From JBDZVM01 sp040255675 (GTDB lineage Bacteria; Actinomycetota; Actinomycetes; Acidothermales; Acidothermaceae), in the NCBI GenBank assembly GCA_040255675.1, contig JBDZVM010000038.1:1-38943 (forward strand): a stretch of 38,943 nucleotides of DNA. The letters run 5' to 3'. Below are positions 25,264 through 32,710 of the stretch, in pieces. The position numbers were made by a program, and so were the translations under genes. How positions within the stretch are numbered: the first letter of the stretch is position 1; every line of letters starts with the position of its first letter. The notes below the pieces were generated by a model. That model was not told the origin of the DNA and did no database searches. It saw only the letters and a program-made list of their open reading frames with translations.

Positions 25264-26553
25264 TTACTTCTTCTCGTCGTCCAAGAGTTTTTGGAAGGCC
25301 TTTTCGGCGGCGTCTGCCGCCGCTGCGGAGTCTTTGCCAGTGATGGCGTCGACAATCGGCTGGCCGACAATTTCTCGAGCCTGCGCGACGTTCACCACGA
25401 GCGGGCGGTCATGCCCCACGCCATCCTTGGTACTGATGGCGATTGCCGCGGCGAGATCCTTCGGGTAGGTCGCGGTTCCCTGCGGGTCAGCCCAAACAGA
25501 GTTGCGCGCACCGGGGACACCGGCTCGCTGATTGGCAAGTGTCTGCTGCTTGCTCGTGGCCCACTTGATGAACTTCCACGCGTTGGCTTTGTTCTTTGAC
25601 GCTGAGTTGATGCCCAGGGCCCACGACGGAACGTTGTAAGGCTTCGAGCCGGCGGGGCCGGCAGGGAACGGCGCGAAACCAACTGTGTCGGAGACCTTCG
25701 ACTTTGCCGGGTCGGTCGCGTTCTCGTAGAGCGAGTCAGCCTCGGTGTAGAAGGCCGCTTTGCCCTGGGTGAAAATGGCCATTGCCTGGGGCCAGCTCAT
25801 GTCGGTGCTGACGTTCTTCGGGCCGTAGTCCTTGATGAGGCTGCCGTAGAGCGCGTACGCCTTTTTCGCGGCGTCGGTGTTGACGCTCGCATTGCCGCTG
25901 TCGTCGATGAAGTTTCCCCCCATGCTGTAGAGGAAGCTCGAGAACTGCGTGACAGCGGCCGACTTGTCAGTTCGTGCGACAAACCCCGCGATGTCAGGAT
26001 TGTCCGCGGCGACCTTCTTCACGTCGGCCTGCAGCTCGTCGAGCGTCTTGGGCGGGTTGGCGATGCCCGATTTCTGCAGCAGATCCTTACGGTAGTAGAG
26101 GACCTCTTGTTCGGTGATGATCGGCACGCCAACGACTTTTCCGTTGTAGGTGGTCGACTTCACCGGCCCCGCCTGGAAGTCGGACCAGTCCCAGGAGCTG
26201 TCGGACTTCACGTTGCTGGTCAGGTCGGCGAGATAGCCGTTCTTGGCGAAGAGCTTTCCTTCTTGCAGCGGTCGATACATCATCACGTCGATGTCGCTAG
26301 AGCCCGCGTTTAACTTCACGTTGTATTGGTCCGAGAGTTGATCTTCACCGAGTTGAGTGATCTGCACCGTCAGACCTGATTGTTTCTCGAATTCAGGCAG
26401 CGCCTTCTTGATGTTGTCCGTCCAGACATGGTTCGCGAGGGTCACTCGCAGCGTCTTCGAGCCGGCGCTTTGGCCGCTGCTCGCTCCACATGCGGACACA
26501 CCGAGCGCTGTGATCAGGGCTAGGGGTATTCCGATGGTTCGCATTCGGAACAC
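25264..26553 (-). CDS. Sugar ABC transporter substrate-binding lipoprotein (family 1)
   Basis: The product has 429 residues. The signal peptide ends in ALGVSACG with the lipidated cysteine about residue 22. A mature domain of the maltose/UgpB type follows: TLRVTLANHVWTDNIKKALPEFEKQSG at the first lobe, then EVLYYRKDLLQKSGI and KAAFYTEADSLYENA. GTG 26553 comes four bases after GGAGAG, the same arrangement as in the permease gene; ATG 26544 is an alternative. It is the first gene of the operon with the two permeases, dgoD and gntK, so D-galactonate, D-gluconate or a related acid sugar is the probable ligand. This is inferred from the neighbours only. Confidence 0.9.
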   Translation of the reverse strand: MFRMRTIGIPLALITALGVSACGASSGQSAGSKTLRVTLANHVWTDNIKKALPEFEKQSGLTVQITQLGEDQLSDQYNVKLNAGSSDIDVMMYRPLQEGKLFAKNGYLADLTSNVKSDSSWDWSDFQAGPVKSTTYNGKVVGVPIITEQEVLYYRKDLLQKSGIANPPKTLDELQADVKKVAADNPDIAGFVARTDKSAAVTQFSSFLYSMGGNFIDDSGNASVNTDAAKKAYALYGSLIKDYGPKNVSTDMSWPQAMAIFTQGKAAFYTEADSLYENATDPAKSKVSDTVGFAPFPAGPAGSKPYNVPSWALGINSASKNKANAWKFIKWATSKQQTLANQRAGVPGARNSVWADPQGTATYPKDLAAAIAISTKDGVGHDRPLVVNVAQAREIVGQPIVDAITGKDSAAAADAAEKAFQKLLDDEKK

Positions 26554-26641
26554 GGTGCTCTCCGTTCCCGTCGTGGCAGCCCACCGGGCCACCGTCTTAT
26601 GGATCATTACATCCGCCTAATCGCCGGAGGCTATACGATTA

Positions 26642-26688
26642 AGTCTGATGACACAAGACAGTCTGACAGATCGGTATGCTTTAGAGCT
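26642..26688. promoter_or_regulatory. Operator/promoter region between the sugar operon and its GntR regulator
   Basis: AGTCTGA occurs at 26642-26648 and 26660-26666, 18 bases apart. The second copy is part of the palindrome TCTG-A-CAGA at 26662-26670. TATGCT at 26675-26680 is a TANNNT -10 for gntR, placed eight bases before its ATG at 26689, which has no clear ribosome site, so the gene may be leaderless. On the minus strand TTGTGT and TATAGC form a weak promoter (spacing 15) overlapping the same site. A repressor bound here could control both directions. Confidence 0.45.
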
Positions 26689-27471
26689 ATGGAAGAGCCA
26701 GTGCGGCATGATTCATCGACGGAAGCTCCGGAGCGCCAGGTGCTCGACCCGACAGGTGAGGCCTCTGCCCTCTCGGGACTTCATGGCCAGGTTCTTAGCC
26801 AGCTAGGGCTCGCTATTTGCGGGGGCGAACTCGTGCCCGGCACCATCTTGTACATCGACGAGCTCGTCGAGCGATACGCCGTGTCGCGTTCGGTGGTGCG
26901 AGAGGTGCTTCGGGTCTTGTCGTCGATGGCGCTGGTGGAGTCACGGCGTAAGCGCGGCACCTGGGTGCTTCCGCAGTCTGAATGGAACGTTTACGACCCG
27001 CAGGTGATCAGCTGGCGCCTCGCTTCGGGTGGCCGGCTCGACCAGCTACGTTCCATCACGGAGCTGCGCGGCGCGGTCGAGCCCGAAGCGGCTCGCCTCG
27101 CGGCCGAGCGCGCCACTCCCGATGCCGCGAGTGATCTCGTGGGCATCGCGGCAAAGATGTGGGCGGCGGGCCAAGGGGATGACGAAAAGGAGTTTCTGTC
27201 GCTCGATATCGACTTTCACCGGCTCGTCCTGGCGAGCTCGCGTAACGAGATGTTTCTGAGACTGTATGCGATCGTCGCTACCGTGCTCGCCGGTCGGCAC
27301 CTCTACGGGCTCATGCCGCACCACCCGGATGAGGAAGCGCTTGACTTGCACGCTGAGGTCGCCACAGCGATCCAGCGTCGCGACGGCGCCCGGGCGCGTG
27401 ACGCGATGCGACGCATCATGGATCAGGCGCTCGACGAGATGAAAGCACTATGGGCCGGCACTGATCGCTGA
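26689..27471 (+). CDS. GntR family transcriptional regulator, FadR subfamily
   Basis: The product has 260 residues. A winged helix-turn-helix occupies about residues 28-100 (LGLAICGGELVPGTILYIDELVERYAVSRSVVREVLRVLSSMALVESRRKRGTWV in segments). A C-terminal FCD effector domain is helical, with the metal ligands expected in DIDFHRLV, and HAEVATAIQRRD near the end. The family senses sugar acids or other carboxylates. It is divergent from the galactonate-type operon and shares an operator-like site with it, so it is the probable local repressor, as DgoR is in E. coli. ATG 26689 is chosen over an upstream ATG at 26599 because the latter would extend into the shared promoter. Confidence 0.88.
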   Translation: MEEPVRHDSSTEAPERQVLDPTGEASALSGLHGQVLSQLGLAICGGELVPGTILYIDELVERYAVSRSVVREVLRVLSSMALVESRRKRGTWVLPQSEWNVYDPQVISWRLASGGRLDQLRSITELRGAVEPEAARLAAERATPDAASDLVGIAAKMWAAGQGDDEKEFLSLDIDFHRLVLASSRNEMFLRLYAIVATVLAGRHLYGLMPHHPDEEALDLHAEVATAIQRRDGARARDAMRRIMDQALDEMKALWAGTDR

Positions 27472-27737
27472 TCAGCGTCAACGCGAGCAATCCCGCCTCG
27501 CACCGCCGACCAGGCCCGACGCTGCCGCAAGCGTCGCTGAACAACCCCCACAAATGCGACGACGGCAGCTATCACGACCACCGTGTTAAGCGCCCAACCC
27601 GCACATAACGATTTGGTGTGACGATCTTCCCCGAAGGCCCGCCGCGGAGTTAGCTGAATCTCGTCACCGCCGACCGCGGTGCGTTAGGGGCGCGGCGTCA
27701 CTACCTCGAAGCCGCGGCGAACTGGAAGGCGACTCAT

Positions 27738-29336
27738 ATGCGTCGACGCGGACGGTTATTCGCAACCGTGGCTCTTGCGGCCACGCTCGGCTTGGCGCTC
27801 GCCGCTTGTGGCGGCGGCGGCAACAAGTCGTCGAATGCGGGCGCTTCCTCGAGTGGAGGGGGTGCCGGCGGGCACGGCAAGCAAATCGTGCTCGGTACTA
27901 CCGACAAGGTGATTTCGCTCGACCCGGCCGGCGCTTACGACCTGGGTTCGTGGACCTTGCAGTGGAACATCTACCAGGCGCTGTTGAAGATCAAGCCGGG
28001 CACCTCCGACATCGTGCCCGACGCCGCGACGTGCAACTGGAGCGACAACACCACCTACACCTGCAAGCTGAAGCCCGGTCTCACGTTCAGCAACGGAGAC
28101 GCGCTCGACGCGGCCGCGGTGAAATTCTCGATCGACCGGGTTATCAAAATCAACGATCCGAACGGCCCGTCGAGCCTGTTGAGCACGCTCGACAGCGTCA
28201 CCGCGCAAGGCACCGACACCGTCGTATTCAAGCTGAAGAGCCCGAACTCGGTGTTTCCGTACATCCTGACGACGGGTGCCGGAAACCTCGTCGACCCGAA
28301 GGTTTTTCCACCTGACAAGTTGCTGGCCGACAACCAGGTAATCGGTTCGGGGCCTTACGTGCTCAAAAGCTTCACCAAAGACCAGCAGGCGGTACTCGAC
28401 CCCAATCCGAAGTACAAGGGTGACGACGTGCTCGCCAACAGCGGCGTCGTCGTGCACTACGAGCAGACGGCCTCGACGTTGAAACTCGACATCGAGCAAG
28501 GCAATGTCGACGTCGCGTGGCGAAGCCTGAGCCCGACCGATATCGCTTCGCTGCAAAAGGAGTCCGACAAGGTCAAGGTCGTCACGGGCAACGGCATCGA
28601 AATTCGCTACCTGGTGTTCAACACCAGCTTGCCGCCGGTCAACAATCCCGCTGTACGACAGGCGATCGCGTACTCGATCGACCGCGACAGCATTGCCAAG
28701 AACGTCTACAACGGCACGGTGAAGCCGCTGTATTCGATGGTCCCGCAAGGCCTCGCGGGCGCGAACACGGCGTACAAAGACATGTACGGCGCGGCACCCG
28801 ACAAGGCGAAGGCGGCCGCGTTGCTACAGCAGGCGGGCGTGCAAACGCCGGTGAACCTAACCCTGTGGTGGACGCCGTCGCACTACGGCCCCGTCTCGGG
28901 CGACGAATACACCGAGCTCAAACGCCAGCTTGAGGCGACCGGGTTGTTCAAGGTCACTTTGCAAAGTGCTGAGTGGGATACCTACAGCAAGGCCTACCCG
29001 GCCGACCAGTACGCGGCGTTCCAGCTCGGGTGGTTTCCTGACTACCCGGACGCCGACGACTACCTCGCGCCGTTTTACGTGAAGGGCGGCTTCTACAAGA
29101 ACCACTACGACAACCCGAAGATCGATCAACTCATCACTCAGGAAGAAGCTGAGACCGACCAGGCCAAGCGGACGCCGATCATCGACCAGGTTCAGACCCT
29201 GGCGGCGAAAGATGTGCCGACGATTCCGATCTGGCAAGGAAACCAGGTGGCGGCGACCGGCCTGAAGGTAACCGGTGTCGACAAGACGTTCGACCCCTCG
29301 TACACCTTCCGGATGTGGCTCATCGGCAAGAGCTGA
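27738..29336 (+). CDS. Oligopeptide/dipeptide ABC transporter substrate-binding lipoprotein (family 5)
   Basis: The product has 532 residues. The signal peptide ends in LALAACGGG, followed by a short Gly/Ser/Asn spacer. The mature protein is a family 5 binding protein with KQIVLGTTDKVISLDPAGAYD at the start, YTCKLKPGLTFSNGDALDAAAVKFSIDRV, and NPAVRQAIAYSIDRDSI in the middle. It binds peptides or other solutes outside the membrane and passes them to the permeases downstream. ATG 27738 has GGAAGG. The 266 bp before it hold the palindrome CGCTGATCAGCG (27466-27477), overlapping the gntR stop, and no other convincing feature. It heads the five-gene dpp-like operon to 34082. Confidence 0.92.
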   Translation: MRRRGRLFATVALAATLGLALAACGGGGNKSSNAGASSSGGGAGGHGKQIVLGTTDKVISLDPAGAYDLGSWTLQWNIYQALLKIKPGTSDIVPDAATCNWSDNTTYTCKLKPGLTFSNGDALDAAAVKFSIDRVIKINDPNGPSSLLSTLDSVTAQGTDTVVFKLKSPNSVFPYILTTGAGNLVDPKVFPPDKLLADNQVIGSGPYVLKSFTKDQQAVLDPNPKYKGDDVLANSGVVVHYEQTASTLKLDIEQGNVDVAWRSLSPTDIASLQKESDKVKVVTGNGIEIRYLVFNTSLPPVNNPAVRQAIAYSIDRDSIAKNVYNGTVKPLYSMVPQGLAGANTAYKDMYGAAPDKAKAAALLQQAGVQTPVNLTLWWTPSHYGPVSGDEYTELKRQLEATGLFKVTLQSAEWDTYSKAYPADQYAAFQLGWFPDYPDADDYLAPFYVKGGFYKNHYDNPKIDQLITQEEAETDQAKRTPIIDQVQTLAAKDVPTIPIWQGNQVAATGLKVTGVDKTFDPSYTFRMWLIGKS

Positions 29337-29350
29337 CCAGACGGATCTGA

Positions 29351-29406
29351 TCAGGCGGACGTCGAGGGACCGGCGTGGGGCGGCGCCGGTTCCTCGACAG
29401 GCCTGA
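29351..29406 (+). promoter_or_regulatory. Strong intercistronic hairpin between the binding protein and permease genes
   Basis: Positions 29361-29375 pair with 29384-29398 over 15 bp (one G-U) around an 8-nt loop. An outer TCAGGC (29351-29356) also pairs with GCCTGA (29401-29406). A run of six T lies at 29425-29430, about 18 bases after the stem. This may protect the binding-protein mRNA from 3' decay or terminate part of transcription, so that the binding protein is made in excess over the permeases, as is common in such operons. Confidence 0.7.
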
Positions 29407-29433
29407 CCCGAATCGGCGAGAGGGTTTTTTGAC

Positions 29434-30462
29434 GTGGCGAAGTCTGGCGGGTCGTTGCGCCGATACGCGCTCACGCGCGTGGCGCTCGTCATTCCGATGG
29501 TGCTCATCTTGCTGACGCTCGTCTTCGTGCTGATGCGGGTGGCGCCTGGCGATCCGATTCAAGCCGCGTTGGGTACCAAACTGTCGCCCGCGCAGCTGGC
29601 CGAAAAACGCCACGCGGCAGGGTTCGACAAGCCGATGATCGTGCAGTACGGCGAATACCTGAAACAAGTAGTGACGGGGAATTTCGGGCGTTCGATCACT
29701 GACAATCAACCGATCACAGATGTCGTTAGGATCAACGGCGCCGCCACCCTTGAACTCACGGTGGCCGCGTTGATCGTGGCGCTCGCTATAGGCGTGCCGA
29801 TCGGCTTGCGTGCCGGCCGGCTTCGTGACGGCGTGTTCGACGGTTTCGGCCGGATTTTCGGCATCGTCACCTATGCCGCGCCCGTGTTCTTCGTCGGACT
29901 GATCATGCAACTTATTTTCAGCAAGTGGCTCGACGTGCTGCCGAACTCTGGCATGTTCAATCCGATCGACCAAGCGACGTTGCCCGCGCACACGCATTTT
30001 TCCGTGGTCGACGCGATCTGGAGCGGGAACAGCGCGGCGATCAGCGACGCGCTGAAACATCTGGTGATGCCTGCCATTGCGCTAGGTCTGTTGCTCAGTG
30101 GCGTCGTGATCCGGCTGATCCGCACCAACATCATTCAGACTCTCAAGGGCGATTACGTCGAAGCGGCGCGGGCACGCGGAATTCCTGAACGCAAGGTGGT
30201 GGTGCGTCACGCGTTTCGTAACGCGCTCGTTCCGGTAGTGACGGTCATGGGATTGCAGGTCGCCCTCTTGCTTTCAGGTGCGGTGTTAACCGAAGAAACG
30301 TTCAACTGGCCAGGTATCGGCAACAAGCTGGTGAGTTACCTGACGAACCGCGATTATGCGGCGGTGCAGGGCATTATCACCATCTTCGCGCTGGCGGTGG
30401 TCGTCATCAGCTTGCTCATCGACTTCGTCAACGCGGCAATCGATCCCAGGGTGCGGTACTGA
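29434..30462 (+). CDS. Peptide ABC transporter permease, DppB type
   Basis: The product has 342 residues with six helices. TRVALVIPMVLILLTLVFVLMRVAPGDP is the standard DppB/OppB N-terminus, and the EAA loop is DYVEAARARGIPERKVVVRHAFRNAL. ALLLSGAVLTEETFNWPGIG is conserved in the family. The start is GTG 29434, with GAGAGGG upstream inside the region after the intercistronic hairpin. The protein ends DPRVRY, and its TGA overlaps an ATG (TGATG) that opens the repeat array described below. It is usually paired directly with a DppC gene; here an extra segment intervenes. Confidence 0.92.
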   Translation: MAKSGGSLRRYALTRVALVIPMVLILLTLVFVLMRVAPGDPIQAALGTKLSPAQLAEKRHAAGFDKPMIVQYGEYLKQVVTGNFGRSITDNQPITDVVRINGAATLELTVAALIVALAIGVPIGLRAGRLRDGVFDGFGRIFGIVTYAAPVFFVGLIMQLIFSKWLDVLPNSGMFNPIDQATLPAHTHFSVVDAIWSGNSAAISDALKHLVMPAIALGLLLSGVVIRLIRTNIIQTLKGDYVEAARARGIPERKVVVRHAFRNALVPVVTVMGLQVALLLSGAVLTEETFNWPGIGNKLVSYLTNRDYAAVQGIITIFALAVVVISLLIDFVNAAIDPRVRY

Positions 30463-30671
30463 TGTACCGCGCTTCCGTTGTGCAGGGTGCGGTACTGATG
30501 TACCGCGCTTCCGTTGTGCAGGGTGCGGTACTGATGTNNNNNNNNNNNNNNNNNNNNNNNNNNNNNNNNNNNNNNNNNNNNNNNNNNNNNNNNNNNNNNN
30601 NNNNNNNNNNNNNNNNNNNNNNNNNNNNNNNNNNNNNACCGCGCTTCCGATTTAGCAGAGGTACGGTACTG
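30448..30671 (+). repeat. 36-bp tandem repeat array at the dppB-dppC junction, interrupted by an assembly gap
   Basis: Two full identical 36-bp units are at 30448-30483 and 30484-30519, and a third runs to position 18 of the unit at 30537, where the N run starts. After the gap the sequence resumes at position 19 of the unit (ACCGCGCTTCCG) and continues as a degenerate, 2-bp longer unit ending at dppC. The flanks are therefore in exact phase, so the gap stands for zero or more whole units. Each unit contains the inverted repeat GCGGTAC-TGAT-GTACCGC (first hairpin 30451-30472, second 30487-30508). The copy number is unknown. Confidence 0.93.
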
Positions 30672-30672
30672 A
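30462..30672 (+). CDS. Candidate micro-ORF of 12-residue repeats coupling dppB to dppC
   Basis: The ATG at 30462 overlaps the dppB stop (TGATG) and opens a frame reading MYRASVVQGAVL, repeated, through the array. If the gap is a whole number of units, the last unit reads YRASDLAEVRY and stops at TGA 30670-30672, which overlaps the dppC ATG in an identical TGATG. With no missing units the product is 36 residues; each extra unit adds 12. The ending EVRY-stop echoes the dppB ending RVRY-stop. The sequence shows an open frame and two coupled junctions, but does not prove that a peptide accumulates. The frame depends on the true gap length. Confidence 0.4.
30538..30637. other. Assembly gap of 100 N
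   Basis: The run of exactly 100 N is a placeholder of unknown true size. It falls inside the 36-bp tandem array, so a failure to resolve the repeat is the probable cause. Confidence 0.98.
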
Positions 30673-31685
30673 TGACCGCGCCCAGTGTCACCGAACCCGG
30701 CGGCGGTTCGATTCTCGAGCGGCCGACCGAGGTTTCGAGCGGGCGCCGCGGACCGATCGGCCGCATGTGGGACCAAATCAAGAAGGCCCAAGGCTTCTCC
30801 AAATGGTTGCTATGGATCGGCGCCGGCATCACGCTGCTTTTCGTCGTCCTCGCGATTTTCGCGCCGTTGATCGCGCCGTACGGCTTCGACCAGTTTCAGT
30901 CGGGCGGTCAGCGGTTTCCGAAGCAAGCCGCGCCGAGCGGCGCGCACTGGTTCGGCACGAACGTGCGGTCGGTCGACGTGCTCTCCGTCGTTATTTTCGG
31001 CGCCCGGACGGCGATCGAAGTGGTCGTGCTCGCGGTGGCCTGCAGCTTGCTGATCGGTGTCCCCCTCGGGCTGTTGTCCGGCTACTACGGCGGCTGGCTC
31101 GATCGCCTGCTGGTTCTCGTGATGGATGCGCTGTTCGCGTTTCCCTACCTGCTGCTCGCGATCGTCATCGCGTTTCTCTTGCAGAACAGCGTGGGCAGCG
31201 GGGTATTGACCGCCGCGATAGCGATTACCGTGATCTACGTACCGCAGTACTTCCGGGTTGTGCGAAGTAGCGTGCTCAGTGCCCGCGAAGAACCGTACGT
31301 CGAGGCGGCGAGAGCGCTCGGCGCGCGGCCGCGCACCATCATGGGCCGCTACCTGTTCTTCAACGTGATTCAGTCGGTGCCGGTCATCGCGACGCTCAAT
31401 GCGGCGGATGCGATTTTGACGCTGGCCGCGCTTGGTTTCTTGGGCTTCGGGATCCAGCCGACTCAAGCCGCCGAGTGGGGTTACGAGTTGCAGCGTGGCA
31501 TCGCCGACATGGGCGCCGGCCTTTGGTGGACCAGCGTTTTCCCGGGCTTGGCGATCGTGTTGCTGGTCACCGGACTTACGTTGGTCGGAGAGGGTTTGAA
31601 CGACGTCTTGAACCCGGTGTTGCGCAAACGCACCGGACGGCGCGTCATTTTGCCGAAGCGAGCTGCCGAACGGGAGCACGCATGA
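30672..31685 (+). CDS. Peptide ABC transporter permease, DppC type
   Basis: The product has 337 residues with six helices. The N-terminal cytoplasmic segment runs MTAPSVTEPGGG to about residue 55. The first helix is WLLWIGAGITLLFVVLAIFAPLIAPY, then comes HWFGTNVRSVDVLSVVIFGARTAI, the usual DppC block, and the EAA loop PYVEAARALGARPRTIMGRYLFFNV. ATG 30672 is the correct start rather than the longer frame through the N run, since GCAGAGG lies ten bases upstream and the sequence before it belongs to the repeat array. It pairs with DppB. Its TGA overlaps the ATG of the first ATPase gene (ATGA). Confidence 0.92.
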   Translation: MTAPSVTEPGGGSILERPTEVSSGRRGPIGRMWDQIKKAQGFSKWLLWIGAGITLLFVVLAIFAPLIAPYGFDQFQSGGQRFPKQAAPSGAHWFGTNVRSVDVLSVVIFGARTAIEVVVLAVACSLLIGVPLGLLSGYYGGWLDRLLVLVMDALFAFPYLLLAIVIAFLLQNSVGSGVLTAAIAITVIYVPQYFRVVRSSVLSAREEPYVEAARALGARPRTIMGRYLFFNVIQSVPVIATLNAADAILTLAALGFLGFGIQPTQAAEWGYELQRGIADMGAGLWWTSVFPGLAIVLLVTGLTLVGEGLNDVLNPVLRKRTGRRVILPKRAAEREHA

Positions 31686-32710
31686 ACCCCGAAACTGTGC
31701 TGTCAGTGCGGGATTTGCGGGTCTGGTACGGCACCGAGCGGGGGCCCGTTCGCGCGGTCGACGGCGTTTCGTTCGACGTACAGGCCGGCGAAACGTTGGG
31801 TCTCGTCGGCGAGTCTGGGTGCGGCAAGTCGACGCTAGGCCGGGGCATCTTGGGGCTATTGCCGGCCGGCTCGGCGATCGACGGAAGCGTGCGATTTCGC
31901 GATCGCGAGATCGTCGGTGTTCCGCCTCGAGAAATACGCGCGATCCGCGGCGCCGCCATGGGCCTCATCTTCCAAGAGCCGATGACCAGGCTCGACCCGC
32001 TGATGCGGATCAGCGAGCATTTCGCCGAGACATTGCGCGCGCACGAGCCCGATTTGAGCTCACGGCAAATCGAGGCGCGTTCGATCGACACGTTGCGGCG
32101 TATGGGCATCCCGCCGACCAGATTTCATCACTACCCTCACGAGTTTTCCGGTGGGATGCGGCAGCGCATCATGATCGCGCTGGCCCTGGTGCTGCAGCCG
32201 GCCTTCGTCGTTGCCGACGAGCCCACTACGGCCCTCGACGTGCTCGTCGAGGCGCAGATTCTGCGAATCCTGCACGATCTGAAGAGCAACTTCGACACCG
32301 CGCTCTTGCTCATCACGCACAACCTCGGCATCATCGCGGAGTCGTGCGACCGCGTGGCTGTGATGTACGCCGGAAAGATTGTCGAGGAGGGCGACGCGCG
32401 GCAGGTTTTTTCAGATCCGTCTCACCCCTACACGCGCGAGCTGTTGAAGTCGACGATTTCGCTGTCCACTACCGAGTTGCACTACATTCCCGGCTCACCG
32501 CCCGACCTCGTCCAGCCGCCGTCCGGCTGTCGCTTTCACCCGCGCTGCCCCGATGCCATGCGGGTATGCCCGCGCCTCGATCCGGTCGAGGTGCGTCGCC
32601 CGACCGGACAACGCGTCGCGTGCTGGTTGCACGGACCAGAAGAACTCATACCGCCGGGTGGTACCGCGCCATTGCAGCGTGAGGAGCTCGCGAGTGCCGA
32701 CGAAGCCTGA
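31682..32710 (+). CDS. Peptide ABC transporter ATP-binding protein, DppD type
   Basis: The product has 342 residues. The nucleotide-binding domain has Walker A GESGCGKSTLGRG, Q-loop at LIFQEPMTRLDP, signature FSGGMRQRIMIAL and Walker B FVVADEPTTALDV, followed by the H-loop in LLITHNLGI. The C-terminal oligopeptide-ABC domain has GCRFHPRCPDAMRVCP, with cysteines that in related proteins bind an iron-sulfur cluster or metal. It energises import together with DppF. ATG 31682 overlaps the dppC stop (ATGA), and its end overlaps the start of dppF by 17 bp. Confidence 0.94.
   Translation: MNPETVLSVRDLRVWYGTERGPVRAVDGVSFDVQAGETLGLVGESGCGKSTLGRGILGLLPAGSAIDGSVRFRDREIVGVPPREIRAIRGAAMGLIFQEPMTRLDPLMRISEHFAETLRAHEPDLSSRQIEARSIDTLRRMGIPPTRFHHYPHEFSGGMRQRIMIALALVLQPAFVVADEPTTALDVLVEAQILRILHDLKSNFDTALLLITHNLGIIAESCDRVAVMYAGKIVEEGDARQVFSDPSHPYTRELLKSTISLSTTELHYIPGSPPDLVQPPSGCRFHPRCPDAMRVCPRLDPVEVRRPTGQRVACWLHGPEELIPPGGTAPLQREELASADEA

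Noticed and set aside
30448..30671. A CRISPR array suggested by regular 36-bp repeats
   Set aside because: The units are directly adjacent with no spacers, and no cas gene is present.
30462..31685. A 407-residue DppC frame reading through the 100 N
   Set aside because: It depends on the placeholder gap length; when the repeat is read in phase, that frame is not continuous with dppC, which starts at 30672.
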